From positions 26,370 to 90,369 of the forward strand of contig CAMUZE010000003.1 of the NCBI GenBank assembly GCA_947165135.1: 64,000 bases of DNA, read 5' to 3'. Both the position numbers and the translations under genes were made by a program. Under the pieces are notes generated by a model. That model had not been told where the DNA came from. It saw only the letters and a list, made by a program, of their open reading frames with translations, and did not search any database. Shown piece by piece: positions 46,689-54,836 of this stretch; the first letter of the stretch is position 1; each line of letters begins with the position of its first letter. Source of the stretch: an uncultured Clostridia bacterium (GTDB lineage: Bacteria; Bacillota_I; Bacilli_A; RF39; UBA660).

Positions 46689-49618
46689 TTATCTAATTTA
46701 ACACTTACCACTTTAGATACGCCACTCTCTTGCATTGTAATACCATATAATTTGTCTAAAAATTCCATTGTTTTTTTCTTATGTGTAATTACAAGTAATT
46801 GCGTTTTATTTTTATAATTCTCTAAATATTGCCCAAAAATAGTGGCATTATTTTCATCAAGAGCACTCTCAACTTCATCTAGAATGACAAAAGGTACTTT
46901 TTCTAAATTCATTATTGAAAATAATAAACTAATCGCGGTCATTGTTCTTTCACCACCAGATAATAAACTTAACGGTTTTTCATTCTTACCAGGTGGAATG
47001 GCAATAATATTTATTCCTGTTTCAAGTATATTGTTTGGATCGGTTAGTTCTAAATGAGCACTACCACCTTTAAATAGTGTTTTAAATACTTTTCCAAATT
47101 CATTGTTAATATTATTAAATGTGTTTTCAAATCTGTCTTTCATAACTTCATCCATATCATTAATAATATTAAGTAAGTCTTCCTCACTCTTTTCCAAATC
47201 AATCTTCTGTTTATTTAAGAAATTAACTCTCTTAGATACTCTTTCATATTCTTCGATACTTCCTAAATTAACTTCTCCTAAAGACTTAATCTTTCTTCTA
47301 AGTGATGTTACTTTGCTTCTAGCAACATCTTCATCTATTTCTAAGATATATTCATTCTTAGCTCTTTCATATCCCAAATTATAATCTTCAGAAAGTCTAT
47401 TTAATAAATTATCAAGAGACATATTTAATTTAGTAATATCAATTTCTAATGAATTAATTTCATTATTAATTCTATTATATTCACTATTCATTTTTTTAAT
47501 AGACGTTTCTAAAGTAGAAAGATTAGAACTTAGTTCTATTTTTTCTTTATTAAATACTTCTAAATTATGTTCAAGTTCAAGTTTCTTTTGCTCATGTTTA
47601 TAATAATCTTCTATAACATTATTTAACTCATTATCAAGAGATTTATCACTTAGATTATCAATTTCATTGCTTACCATAGAAAGTTCATTATTAAGGCTTT
47701 CTAATTCTCTATTTTTGCTATTTAATAATTCATTATTTTTAATATTATCAATATTTAATTTATATATTGTATCTTTAATAATATTCAAATCATTATCATA
47801 AGTATTAATTTTATTTTCTAAAGATTTTATTTCTTCAATCATAGAATCAATAGATAGTTTTAATCTTTCAAGTTCATATTTATCACTTATATAAGAATTA
47901 TTAGTCTTAAAACTACCACCAGTCATAACACCACCAACATGTATTATTTCTCCATCAAGTGATATTACTCTATATCTATGATTAATCTTTTTACTAATCG
48001 CAATTGCTGTATTTATATTATCAGCAACAATAATATTTCCAAGTTGATTCATAACAATATTATAGTATTTAGAGTCATATGTTACCAAAGACGATGCTAT
48101 ACCAATATAACCAACAATATTACTGATATCTCTTAATATTTCTGGTTCAATACTCTTTGGCTTAATAACATTTAATGGGAAAAAAGTTGCTCTACCTTTA
48201 TTATGACTTTTTAAGTATTCGATTGCTTCTTTAGCACATGCTTCATCATCGACTACTATATTATTAGAAGATGCCCCTAAAGCGACATCTAACATTGTAG
48301 CATATTCTTTTTCTGTATCAATTAAAGATCCTAAAATATTATGTATTCCTCTTAAAGTTGGACTTTCTAATATACTTCTAACGCTATAAGGTACTTTATT
48401 CATTGAATTAATATTATTTTCAAGTACCTCAATTTCATTTTTACTATCAAGTATTTTTTTCTTTTTAGTATTTAATGTAAATTCTACTTTATATTTTTCA
48501 CTATTAATAGAATTATATTCATTATTAATAGAAGATAATCTCTCATTAATACCATTTATTTGTTCATTTAAATTCTTAATATCAAGTTCAATTAATGATA
48601 TAGAATTTTTAAGTTCACCTTCTCTATTTTTTAAATTAATAATATTATTTTTAACAGTATCAGATGTTTTGTCATATTTATTACGTTCAGTTAATAAAGT
48701 TTTTTTATTACTTAATTCGATTAATGTTTCATTTAATTTAAATATTTCATCACTAGTAGACTTAATTTTATCATCAATTGTCATAATACTGACTTTAAGT
48801 TTTTCTACTTCAGTATTATCAGAAGTACCTTCAGAATCAATTTTAATTATTTCTTCTTCTAGTCTTTCTTTTTTAGATTTTTTATTTTCTAATAAAGAAC
48901 TATACTCTGTAATGTCTTTAGCTATTAAAGCAATCTCAACACTTTCAAGTTCAGTTAATGATTCTTTATATTCATACGCTTTTTTAGATGCTTCTTCTAA
49001 AGGTAATAAATTTTCAGAGTTTTCTTTAATAATCAAATTTATTCTATCTATATTTTCATGAGTATGATTTAATTTAGATAAACTTTCCTCTTTTCTCTTT
49101 TTATATTTTAATACTCCTGCAGCATCTTCAAATATTATTCTTCTTTCTTCAGGCTTTTCGCTCAATATTTGATCAATTTTATTCTGTGGAATAATATTAA
49201 ATGATTCTTTACTTGATTTAGAATCCATAAATAAATTAGTAACATCTTTTAATCTACATTTTTCATTATTGATATAATATTCATTTTCTCCAGTATTATA
49301 GACTATTCTTTTAATTACAACTTCATTAAAATCAATATTAAGTGTCCTATCACTATTATCAAATGTAATAGATACGGAGGCAAAATTTGCTGGGTTTCTG
49401 CTTGTCGAACCAGTAAAAATAACATCAGTCATATTATTAGAACCACGTAATGATTTAATACTCTGTTCGCCTAAGACCCATTTTATGGCATCAACTATAT
49501 TGCTCTTACCGCTTCCGTTAGGCCCAACTATACCAGTAAATGATTGATCAAGTTCAATTGATATTTTATCTGCAAAACTTTTAAAACCCTGCATTTTTAT
49601 TTCTTTAATGTACATCAT
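46685..49618 (-). CDS. smc: Chromosome segregation ATPase SMC
   Basis: Condenses and segregates the chromosome with ScpA/ScpB. The N-terminal head has GPNGSGKSNIVDAIKWVLG (Walker A), the hinge is near residue 400-510 (TLRGIHNILGSL, GGVMTGGS), and the C-terminal head carries the signature LLSGGERTMTAISL and Walker B FVILDEVESALDE. Long coiled coils join them. At 977 aa it is about 200 residues shorter than B. subtilis SMC (1186), with both coiled-coil arms reduced. Not adjacent to rnc/ftsY in this window. Confidence 0.95.
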   Translation of the reverse strand: MMYIKEIKMQGFKSFADKISIELDQSFTGIVGPNGSGKSNIVDAIKWVLGEQSIKSLRGSNNMTDVIFTGSTSRNPANFASVSITFDNSDRTLNIDFNEVVIKRIVYNTGENEYYINNEKCRLKDVTNLFMDSKSSKESFNIIPQNKIDQILSEKPEERRIIFEDAAGVLKYKKRKEESLSKLNHTHENIDRINLIIKENSENLLPLEEASKKAYEYKESLTELESVEIALIAKDITEYSSLLENKKSKKERLEEEIIKIDSEGTSDNTEVEKLKVSIMTIDDKIKSTSDEIFKLNETLIELSNKKTLLTERNKYDKTSDTVKNNIINLKNREGELKNSISLIELDIKNLNEQINGINERLSSINNEYNSINSEKYKVEFTLNTKKKKILDSKNEIEVLENNINSMNKVPYSVRSILESPTLRGIHNILGSLIDTEKEYATMLDVALGASSNNIVVDDEACAKEAIEYLKSHNKGRATFFPLNVIKPKSIEPEILRDISNIVGYIGIASSLVTYDSKYYNIVMNQLGNIIVADNINTAIAISKKINHRYRVISLDGEIIHVGGVMTGGSFKTNNSYISDKYELERLKLSIDSMIEEIKSLENKINTYDNDLNIIKDTIYKLNIDNIKNNELLNSKNRELESLNNELSMVSNEIDNLSDKSLDNELNNVIEDYYKHEQKKLELEHNLEVFNKEKIELSSNLSTLETSIKKMNSEYNRINNEINSLEIDITKLNMSLDNLLNRLSEDYNLGYERAKNEYILEIDEDVARSKVTSLRRKIKSLGEVNLGSIEEYERVSKRVNFLNKQKIDLEKSEEDLLNIINDMDEVMKDRFENTFNNINNEFGKVFKTLFKGGSAHLELTDPNNILETGINIIAIPPGKNEKPLSLLSGGERTMTAISLLFSIMNLEKVPFVILDEVESALDENNATIFGQYLENYKNKTQLLVITHKKKTMEFLDKLYGITMQESGVSKVVSVKLDN

Positions 49619-49654
49619 ATCACCACTATTCTATTACTAAATAATTATATCAAA

Positions 49655-49682
49655 ATAAAAAGAATGTCTCAAGACATTCTTA
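49655..49682 (-). terminator. Terminator at the end of the TasA/SipW locus
   Basis: AAGAATGTCT-TG-AGACATTCTT followed by TTTATTTT on the minus strand, after the DUF5305 gene. Confidence 0.85.
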
Positions 49683-49683
49683 A

Positions 49684-50823
49684 TTATTTCTCATCTTTTT
49701 CTTTCTTTGTTAATGCAGCTTTATCAAGAGTAAATTTGTATAAAGTTTTGTCATTCGTTACTACAAAGAAACTCAATTCTCCAGGTATAACTTCATAGAA
49801 TAAAATTGGTAATGATAAATTTTCAGCAGCATCAACTAATTCTTCAAATTTTTCAATTTTAATTATATTATCAAATTTAGTTTCGTCAATATTTGTATTT
49901 TCATATGAACCATTTATCACTAGCTTATCATATTCATTAATAAATTTATTTAATGTAATATAATAAATGTTTCTTCTTTTAAATTTAATATATAATCTAA
50001 TACTTGTGATTAATAATAATAAAACTAATCCTAATGACACTAAAGCAACTACAAATAGAAGAATATTACTTACTGTTATTTTGCCCTTCGCAAATAACAA
50101 TCCATTATTATTAATTTCTTCGGTATCAATAGATATTCTAATAGTTTGTTCTGATAATGGAATACTAGCTTGTAATGTCCTATTAATAAACATTTGATCT
50201 TCATTATTTGAATGTTTACCAACAATATTAATATCCATATTAATTACTAATTTACTATAAGCACTAATTCCAAAATCCTTCTTATATCTATTAACTAAGC
50301 TATTATATTCATCATAATCAATAATTAAGTTTTCAGAAATAGTTAAATTATTTGAATTAACTACCTTTACATCTTTCTTAATCAAATCAAATGTCCTTGT
50401 ATATAATGGTTGACTATCACTGTCTTTAGATATTAATAATGTAGCAGTAATTTTATATGCATATGACATGTCTAGATTATCAGTAGCATGTATTTCATAT
50501 CTAAAATCTGGATTAATAGTATTTATGATATTAGCGACATACTCCATGCCTTCACCTAAATACTTTTCTTTATAGTAATTGTTTTGTTTTAAATAAACCT
50601 TATAGTCTACATCACCTTTTTCAACATACTCAACAATTACTTCTTGTTTCTTTAAATCCAATGATTTAATCAATAAAGATTCAGCAAGAGGCAATAATAT
50701 AATGGCAAGAACCATTAAAATTAATAACCACTTTTTAGTATTAAGTATTTTCTTTTTCTGCATTACATACAATTTATCATTGTCACTAATGTAACTTACA
50801 GATCCTTTATCCTTTTTATTCAT
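49684..50823 (-). CDS. DUF5305-like membrane protein
   Basis: 379 aa with an N-terminal helix (about residues 30-52), an extracellular domain (about 55-245) and a second membrane segment (about 250-280), then a small cytoplasmic C-domain. The pattern (VDYKVYLKQNNYYKEKYLGEG, and SIPLSEQTIRI) fits the DUF5305 family, which I recall as accompanying SipW-type peptidases in Bacillota and archaea. Last gene of the locus, 5 bases after the peptidase gene. Role unknown. Confidence 0.72.
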   Translation of the reverse strand: MNKKDKGSVSYISDNDKLYVMQKKKILNTKKWLLILMVLAIILLPLAESLLIKSLDLKKQEVIVEYVEKGDVDYKVYLKQNNYYKEKYLGEGMEYVANIINTINPDFRYEIHATDNLDMSYAYKITATLLISKDSDSQPLYTRTFDLIKKDVKVVNSNNLTISENLIIDYDEYNSLVNRYKKDFGISAYSKLVINMDINIVGKHSNNEDQMFINRTLQASIPLSEQTIRISIDTEEINNNGLLFAKGKITVSNILLFVVALVSLGLVLLLLITSIRLYIKFKRRNIYYITLNKFINEYDKLVINGSYENTNIDETKFDNIIKIEKFEELVDAAENLSLPILFYEVIPGELSFFVVTNDKTLYKFTLDKAALTKKEKDEK

Positions 50824-50827
50824 TATT

Positions 50828-51967
50828 CTACGCTCCTTTTGATAGTAAATTATGTAACCAAACTGATGGTAATCCTAAATATTTAATTTTATATTCTACT
50901 CTTCCTACTATATCATCTTTGACAACTACCCAACTATCTTCAGCATTGTCTTTATAATCACCTTTTGTTCTGATATAGTAATTATTATTTTTTTCAAGAA
51001 TACTTATTATTCTATGGGTATAAAGGGTATTCTTAACTTTAAACACTAGTACATCACCAACAACAAGTTCAGAAGGATTATCAGCATACCATTTATCTAT
51101 CACAACTATGTCACCGACTTCAATTGTAGGAGACATACTTCCAGATGCAATAGTCGCAACCCAATATCTAAACAAGTTACTGTAAATGCATACTAAGAAA
51201 ATTAAGAATAATACGCATAGAGTAATAAATATTTTAGAACCAATATGTTTATCTCTTGAATCTTTTCTCTCTCTTTTTCTAAAGTAAAAATTAATAAATT
51301 GCATATTAAATAATGGCATTAATATATTCATAATAGATGTTAAATATTCATCATAATTAGGTGTTATAGGAACAATATATTCATATATGCCCAATATCAA
51401 TGTATATACTAATGTAACAGCATATCCATAATTTTTACTATAAATACTCATTACTACATTTTTACTTATACTTGGAATTACAATTAAACAAACAAACTCC
51501 AATAGTACAAAATTATCAACAAAGTCATAAAAACTCATTGAATACATGATATCAATTAATACAAGTACAACAACAGATAAAATTATATTTATCAAATTCT
51601 TTTCACTACAAAATTGATATCTTAATAATTCCATCGGTACAATAATAAGAACTACAGGAATAATGTTCATTAACATACCGAAGATGTTTTTAGTATATGG
51701 AGACCTTACAAATCCACCAATAAAACCAATAGCATATGTTAAGAATAATATAGCTATTGTTATTACAGCAACAGTTATAATTATTTTTTTATTCTTAGCT
51801 ATCTTGTCCTTTTTAAATCCAATTAAGTATATTGACGCACCAAAACCTGCAAATAAAATTAAGCTTAATAAATATTCATTAATTTTAATGCCAAATATAA
51901 TGCATAAAGAAGCAAAAAGGATAAATATTATCTCTAAAAACAATATTTTCTTAGCATTACCCTTCAC
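50828..51967 (-). CDS. sipW: SipW-type signal peptidase I with membrane N-domain
   Basis: The C-terminal ~110 residues form an ER-type (Ser-His) signal peptidase I: catalytic Ser in SGSMSPTIEVGD (about residue 277) and His in THRIISI (about 318), with RTKGDYKDNAED. The N-terminal ~250 residues have about seven membrane segments, unlike the single helix of normal SipW. GTG start at 51967 after GGAGGA. Predicted to cleave the signals of the three TasA-like proteins immediately upstream. Confidence 0.85.
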   Translation of the reverse strand: MKGNAKKILFLEIIFILFASLCIIFGIKINEYLLSLILFAGFGASIYLIGFKKDKIAKNKKIIITVAVITIAILFLTYAIGFIGGFVRSPYTKNIFGMLMNIIPVVLIIVPMELLRYQFCSEKNLINIILSVVVLVLIDIMYSMSFYDFVDNFVLLEFVCLIVIPSISKNVVMSIYSKNYGYAVTLVYTLILGIYEYIVPITPNYDEYLTSIMNILMPLFNMQFINFYFRKRERKDSRDKHIGSKIFITLCVLFLIFLVCIYSNLFRYWVATIASGSMSPTIEVGDIVVIDKWYADNPSELVVGDVLVFKVKNTLYTHRIISILEKNNNYYIRTKGDYKDNAEDSWVVVKDDIVGRVEYKIKYLGLPSVWLHNLLSKGA

Positions 51968-51979
51968 TTTTTATCCTCC

Positions 51980-52588
51980 TTATCCCATTTGTACTTGCTC
52001 ATATAAAATTACAGCTTCAATATTTGTTATAAGTACATCATTTTTAGGAAGTTCAGATGCATTAATATTATTAGAATAAATCAATGACATCTTTAATTTT
52101 TTATTATTATCTCCTAAAATTTTATCATTTGATGAATATAAAATATCTCCTGGAATTATTTCTTTTCCATCATCATAAGTCAAAGCATATCTGACATGCT
52201 TTAATACATTTCTGCAATCACTGTCAGACCCAATACATGTAGGATTAGTAACTTGAATAGAACTAACCATTGCATTAAATGTTCCTTTATTTTCAACATC
52301 AAATGTATATGATATTGAGTCTCCAGGTGCATAAAATGTTGTTTCAAAATTTGCTATTGTAGTAGCAGATTTTATATATGGAGAACCTTCAGGTTTTGCA
52401 TTACCAGAAATGTTAGGATCGGAAATATTATCAAATACAATTTCCCATTTTTCTCGAGAACCATCTTCTGAATCAGAAAACTGTATATCCAATGTATGAG
52501 TTAATGAAGCATACGCAAAAGAAATGGCAACAATAGATACCATTAAGCATAACATGCCAAACACTCTTACATCTCTAGACCTTTCCAT
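51980..52588 (-). CDS. TasA/camelysin-like secreted protein 3
   Basis: Signal peptide MERSRDVRVFGMLCLMVSIV with likely AYA cleavage, then a beta-rich domain with APGDSISYTFDVENKGTFNA, the hallmark stretch of the TasA/camelysin-like family. 202 aa, a divergent paralogue of the next two genes. It lies 13 bases before sipW. Expected to be an extracellular, possibly fibre-forming protein. Confidence 0.78.
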   Translation of the reverse strand: MERSRDVRVFGMLCLMVSIVAISFAYASLTHTLDIQFSDSEDGSREKWEIVFDNISDPNISGNAKPEGSPYIKSATTIANFETTFYAPGDSISYTFDVENKGTFNAMVSSIQVTNPTCIGSDSDCRNVLKHVRYALTYDDGKEIIPGDILYSSNDKILGDNNKKLKMSLIYSNNINASELPKNDVLITNIEAVILYEQVQMG

Positions 52589-52615
52589 TTTATCTATTCT
52601 CCAATTTAATAATTA

Positions 52616-53221
52616 TTATAATACTGCTGTACCTTCTTGAGTATATGTAAGTGTAATACCAAGGCCACTAACATTTACATCGGCAGTTGGTAATTGTGCA
52701 GCTGTTGTTGTATCTTTATAAGTTAAAACAATTTTTAAATGTCTAACTCCTGTTTTAGCAGCAAGAACAGCATTATCTGCAGCAGTTAATTCAGTATTAG
52801 ATGTTGTATCATATAATTTATATGTTAAATTATTACATACAACACTTGCTTCACTAGTTTTTGTACTTGAACAACTAGGTGTACCTATTGTAAGACCTGT
52901 TAATTTGGCAGCAAAGTTACCAGCATTAACAACATCAAAAGTATAAGATACACTATCGCCAGGTGAAGCTAATTGCACTACATAATCGCCAATACTTGTT
53001 GCACCACTTTTAATTGTAGGTGCTGTGATTTCACTTCCAGTTCCAGTAGTAACTGCAGTACCTAAATTTGCAAAATGTACATCCCATTTAACAGTTTTAA
53101 CAGTACCACTACCATTAATAGTTAATGTTTGAGTAAATCCTGCATATGCAAGAGATACAGCTACTAATGACACAACTAATGCTAAAATACCAAATACTAT
53201 ATAATTTTTAGATTTTTCCAT
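52616..53221 (-). CDS. TasA/camelysin-like secreted protein 2
   Basis: Signal peptide with GILALVVSLVAVSLAYAG, where cleavage after AYA is probable, then a ~170-residue beta-rich domain with SPGDSVSYTFDVVNAGNFAAK. Close paralogue of gene 1. Two Cys may form a bridge. A strong hairpin separates it from gene 1, so its expression may be lower. Confidence 0.82.
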   Translation of the reverse strand: MEKSKNYIVFGILALVVSLVAVSLAYAGFTQTLTINGSGTVKTVKWDVHFANLGTAVTTGTGSEITAPTIKSGATSIGDYVVQLASPGDSVSYTFDVVNAGNFAAKLTGLTIGTPSCSSTKTSEASVVCNNLTYKLYDTTSNTELTAADNAVLAAKTGVRHLKIVLTYKDTTTAAQLPTADVNVSGLGITLTYTQEGTAVL

Positions 53222-53261
53222 TTTTATCGCCTTTCTAAAGTATAATTAATAATTGATTATA

Positions 53262-53292
53262 ACGGTATACTCCCATAAAGGGAGCATACCGT
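53262..53292 (-). terminator. Strong intercistronic hairpin (partial terminator or processing site)
   Basis: ACGGTATaCTCCC/GGGAGcATACCGT, 12 pairs with one mismatch and a 5-base loop, but with a poor T-run. Lies between fibre genes 1 and 2. Confidence 0.6.
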
Positions 53293-53336
53293 ATTATATT
53301 CAAAAATCAATTTATTTTCAGATAACTAACTTAATA

Positions 53337-53927
53337 CTATGGTTGAACATAGTTACCATCTTGAGAATAAGTAAATTGTACACCCAATCCACCGATTGTT
53401 ACATCAGATCCTGGAAGAACTGTACTATCTGCTTTATAAGTTAATGTTAAAACATAAGTTTGAGTTCCAGTATAAGCATCTAATATTGAGTTATCAGCAG
53501 CAGTTATTGCAGTAGAACTTCCTTTTTTAGTTAATGTATAAGTGATTTGATTACATAAGAAGTTTGTATCACCACTACATGTTGGAGTTCCAACAGTAAG
53601 ACCAGTTAACTTAGCATTAAATGATCCAGTATTAACTACATCAAATTCAAAACTTGCAGATTGTCCTGGAGTATTGAATGTTACATTGTAATCACCAATT
53701 TGAGTTGTATTTGATTGAATTACTGGTTCAGTTACCCAACTAGCACCTGTAGATACGCTCTTATTTGTAAGATTAGCAAAATGTACATCCCAACTAGCAG
53801 TTTTAATAGTAGCAGTACCATTGATATTTAGTGTTTGAGTAAATCCTGCGTATGCAAGAGATACAGCAACTAATGATACAACTAATGCAAGTACTCCAAA
53901 TACTACATAATTTCTTGATTTTTCCAT
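53337..53927 (-). CDS. TasA/camelysin-like secreted protein 1
   Basis: First gene of the fibre operon. Signal peptide MEKSRNYVVFGVLALVVSLV...AYAG with the SipW-type cleavage area, then the family domain (TPGQSASFEFDVVNTGSFNAK). 196 aa. It has its own consensus promoter, 5' UTR with a hairpin, and a GGGAGA ribosome site, so it is probably the most abundant of the three. Major-subunit role is inference. Confidence 0.84.
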   Translation of the reverse strand: MEKSRNYVVFGVLALVVSLVAVSLAYAGFTQTLNINGTATIKTASWDVHFANLTNKSVSTGASWVTEPVIQSNTTQIGDYNVTFNTPGQSASFEFDVVNTGSFNAKLTGLTVGTPTCSGDTNFLCNQITYTLTKKGSSTAITAADNSILDAYTGTQTYVLTLTYKADSTVLPGSDVTIGGLGVQFTYSQDGNYVQP

Positions 53928-53971
53928 CTTAAATCTCCCTTCTGTATATTTTGTAAATTACGCAACAATAC

Positions 53972-53990
53972 ACACTACTTTGCTTAGTGT
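53972..53990 (-). promoter_or_regulatory. 5' UTR hairpin of the fibre operon
   Basis: ACACTA-AGCAAAG-TAGTGT stem in the ~80-base leader; could stabilise the mRNA 5' end. Confidence 0.45.
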
Positions 53991-54019
53991 CTATTATCTA
54001 TAACCTACTTTACTATTTA

Positions 54020-54048
54020 ATTATAATATTTATAGAATTTTATGTCAA
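54020..54048 (-). promoter_or_regulatory. Consensus promoter of the fibre operon
   Basis: On the minus strand TTGACA and TATAAT are exactly 17 bases apart, matching sigma-A consensus on both boxes. It lies just inside the prepilin peptidase stop region. Confidence 0.85.
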
Positions 54049-54055
54049 TAAATTA

Positions 54056-54820
54056 TCACAAAATTTCATTAGATAATTGCATAATATTTATGAAATTATT
54101 TATATATAAAATTGATAAAGCACCTATAATTAAAAATGGACCAAATGGTATAATTCCGTCTTTATTTTTTCTTATATAGAATAATGAGAATAATAATCCA
54201 GTAATAGATGCTATAAATAATGCAAAAAATGAGTTATACATTCCTATAGCAAGAGCAATAACCGCCATTAATTTAATATCTCCATCGCCTAAAGATTCTT
54301 TCTTAAATACCATATTTCCAATTAATTTAATTATATACATAAATCCAAACATAACAGCAGCAGACAATATGTACTTAAATGCATCTGTTTTTAAAAATGT
54401 AAACTGAAATATTATTAATAATATAGTACTAATTACAATTACTCTATCGGATATATAATAATATAAGAAATCACTAACTATTGTAACTATTAACACACAA
54501 GTAAGAATGGTAGATATATAAAACTTTAATGTAAATCCAAATACTAAATAATTTATTACAAACAGAACAGCAGATAATAATTCAGTTAAAAAATATATTG
54601 AATTTATCTTTTTATGACAATAAGCACATTTTCCTTTTAAAAAAGTATATGAAAGAAGCGGTATATTCATATACCATTTTAATTCTTTCTTACAATTTTC
54701 ACAGTAACTATTAGGATAAGTAGTTTTTATTTTATTTGGAATTCTATACCCCATACATCCTAAAAAACTTCCTATAATAGATCCTAATATAAACAATATA
54801 ATATAAATAAGTATTTCCAT
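54056..54820 (-). CDS. Prepilin peptidase/methylase (PilD family)
   Basis: Cleaves the leader of prepilins and N-methylates the new N-terminus. 254 aa, several membrane segments, a Zn-binding CxxC...CxxC loop (YCENCKK, CAYCHKK), and the two catalytic Asp in IVSDFLYYYISD and GDGDIKLM. The ATG at 54820 follows GGGGGAAA, while the ORF-track start at 54874 would run into gspF, so 54820 is chosen. Substrates include the LRR and Cys-rich pilins of this window. Confidence 0.92.
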   Translation of the reverse strand: MEILIYIILFILGSIIGSFLGCMGYRIPNKIKTTYPNSYCENCKKELKWYMNIPLLSYTFLKGKCAYCHKKINSIYFLTELLSAVLFVINYLVFGFTLKFYISTILTCVLIVTIVSDFLYYYISDRVIVISTILLIIFQFTFLKTDAFKYILSAAVMFGFMYIIKLIGNMVFKKESLGDGDIKLMAVIALAIGMYNSFFALFIASITGLLFSLFYIRKNKDGIIPFGPFLIIGALSILYINNFINIMQLSNEIL

Positions 54821-54836
54821 TTTTCCCCCTATACAT

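Noticed and set aside
47103-47384. Plus-strand ORFs within smc (also 46842-47057 and 48669-49061)
   Set aside because: Antisense frames in a coiled-coil gene, Leu/Ser/Ile rich, without ribosome sites.
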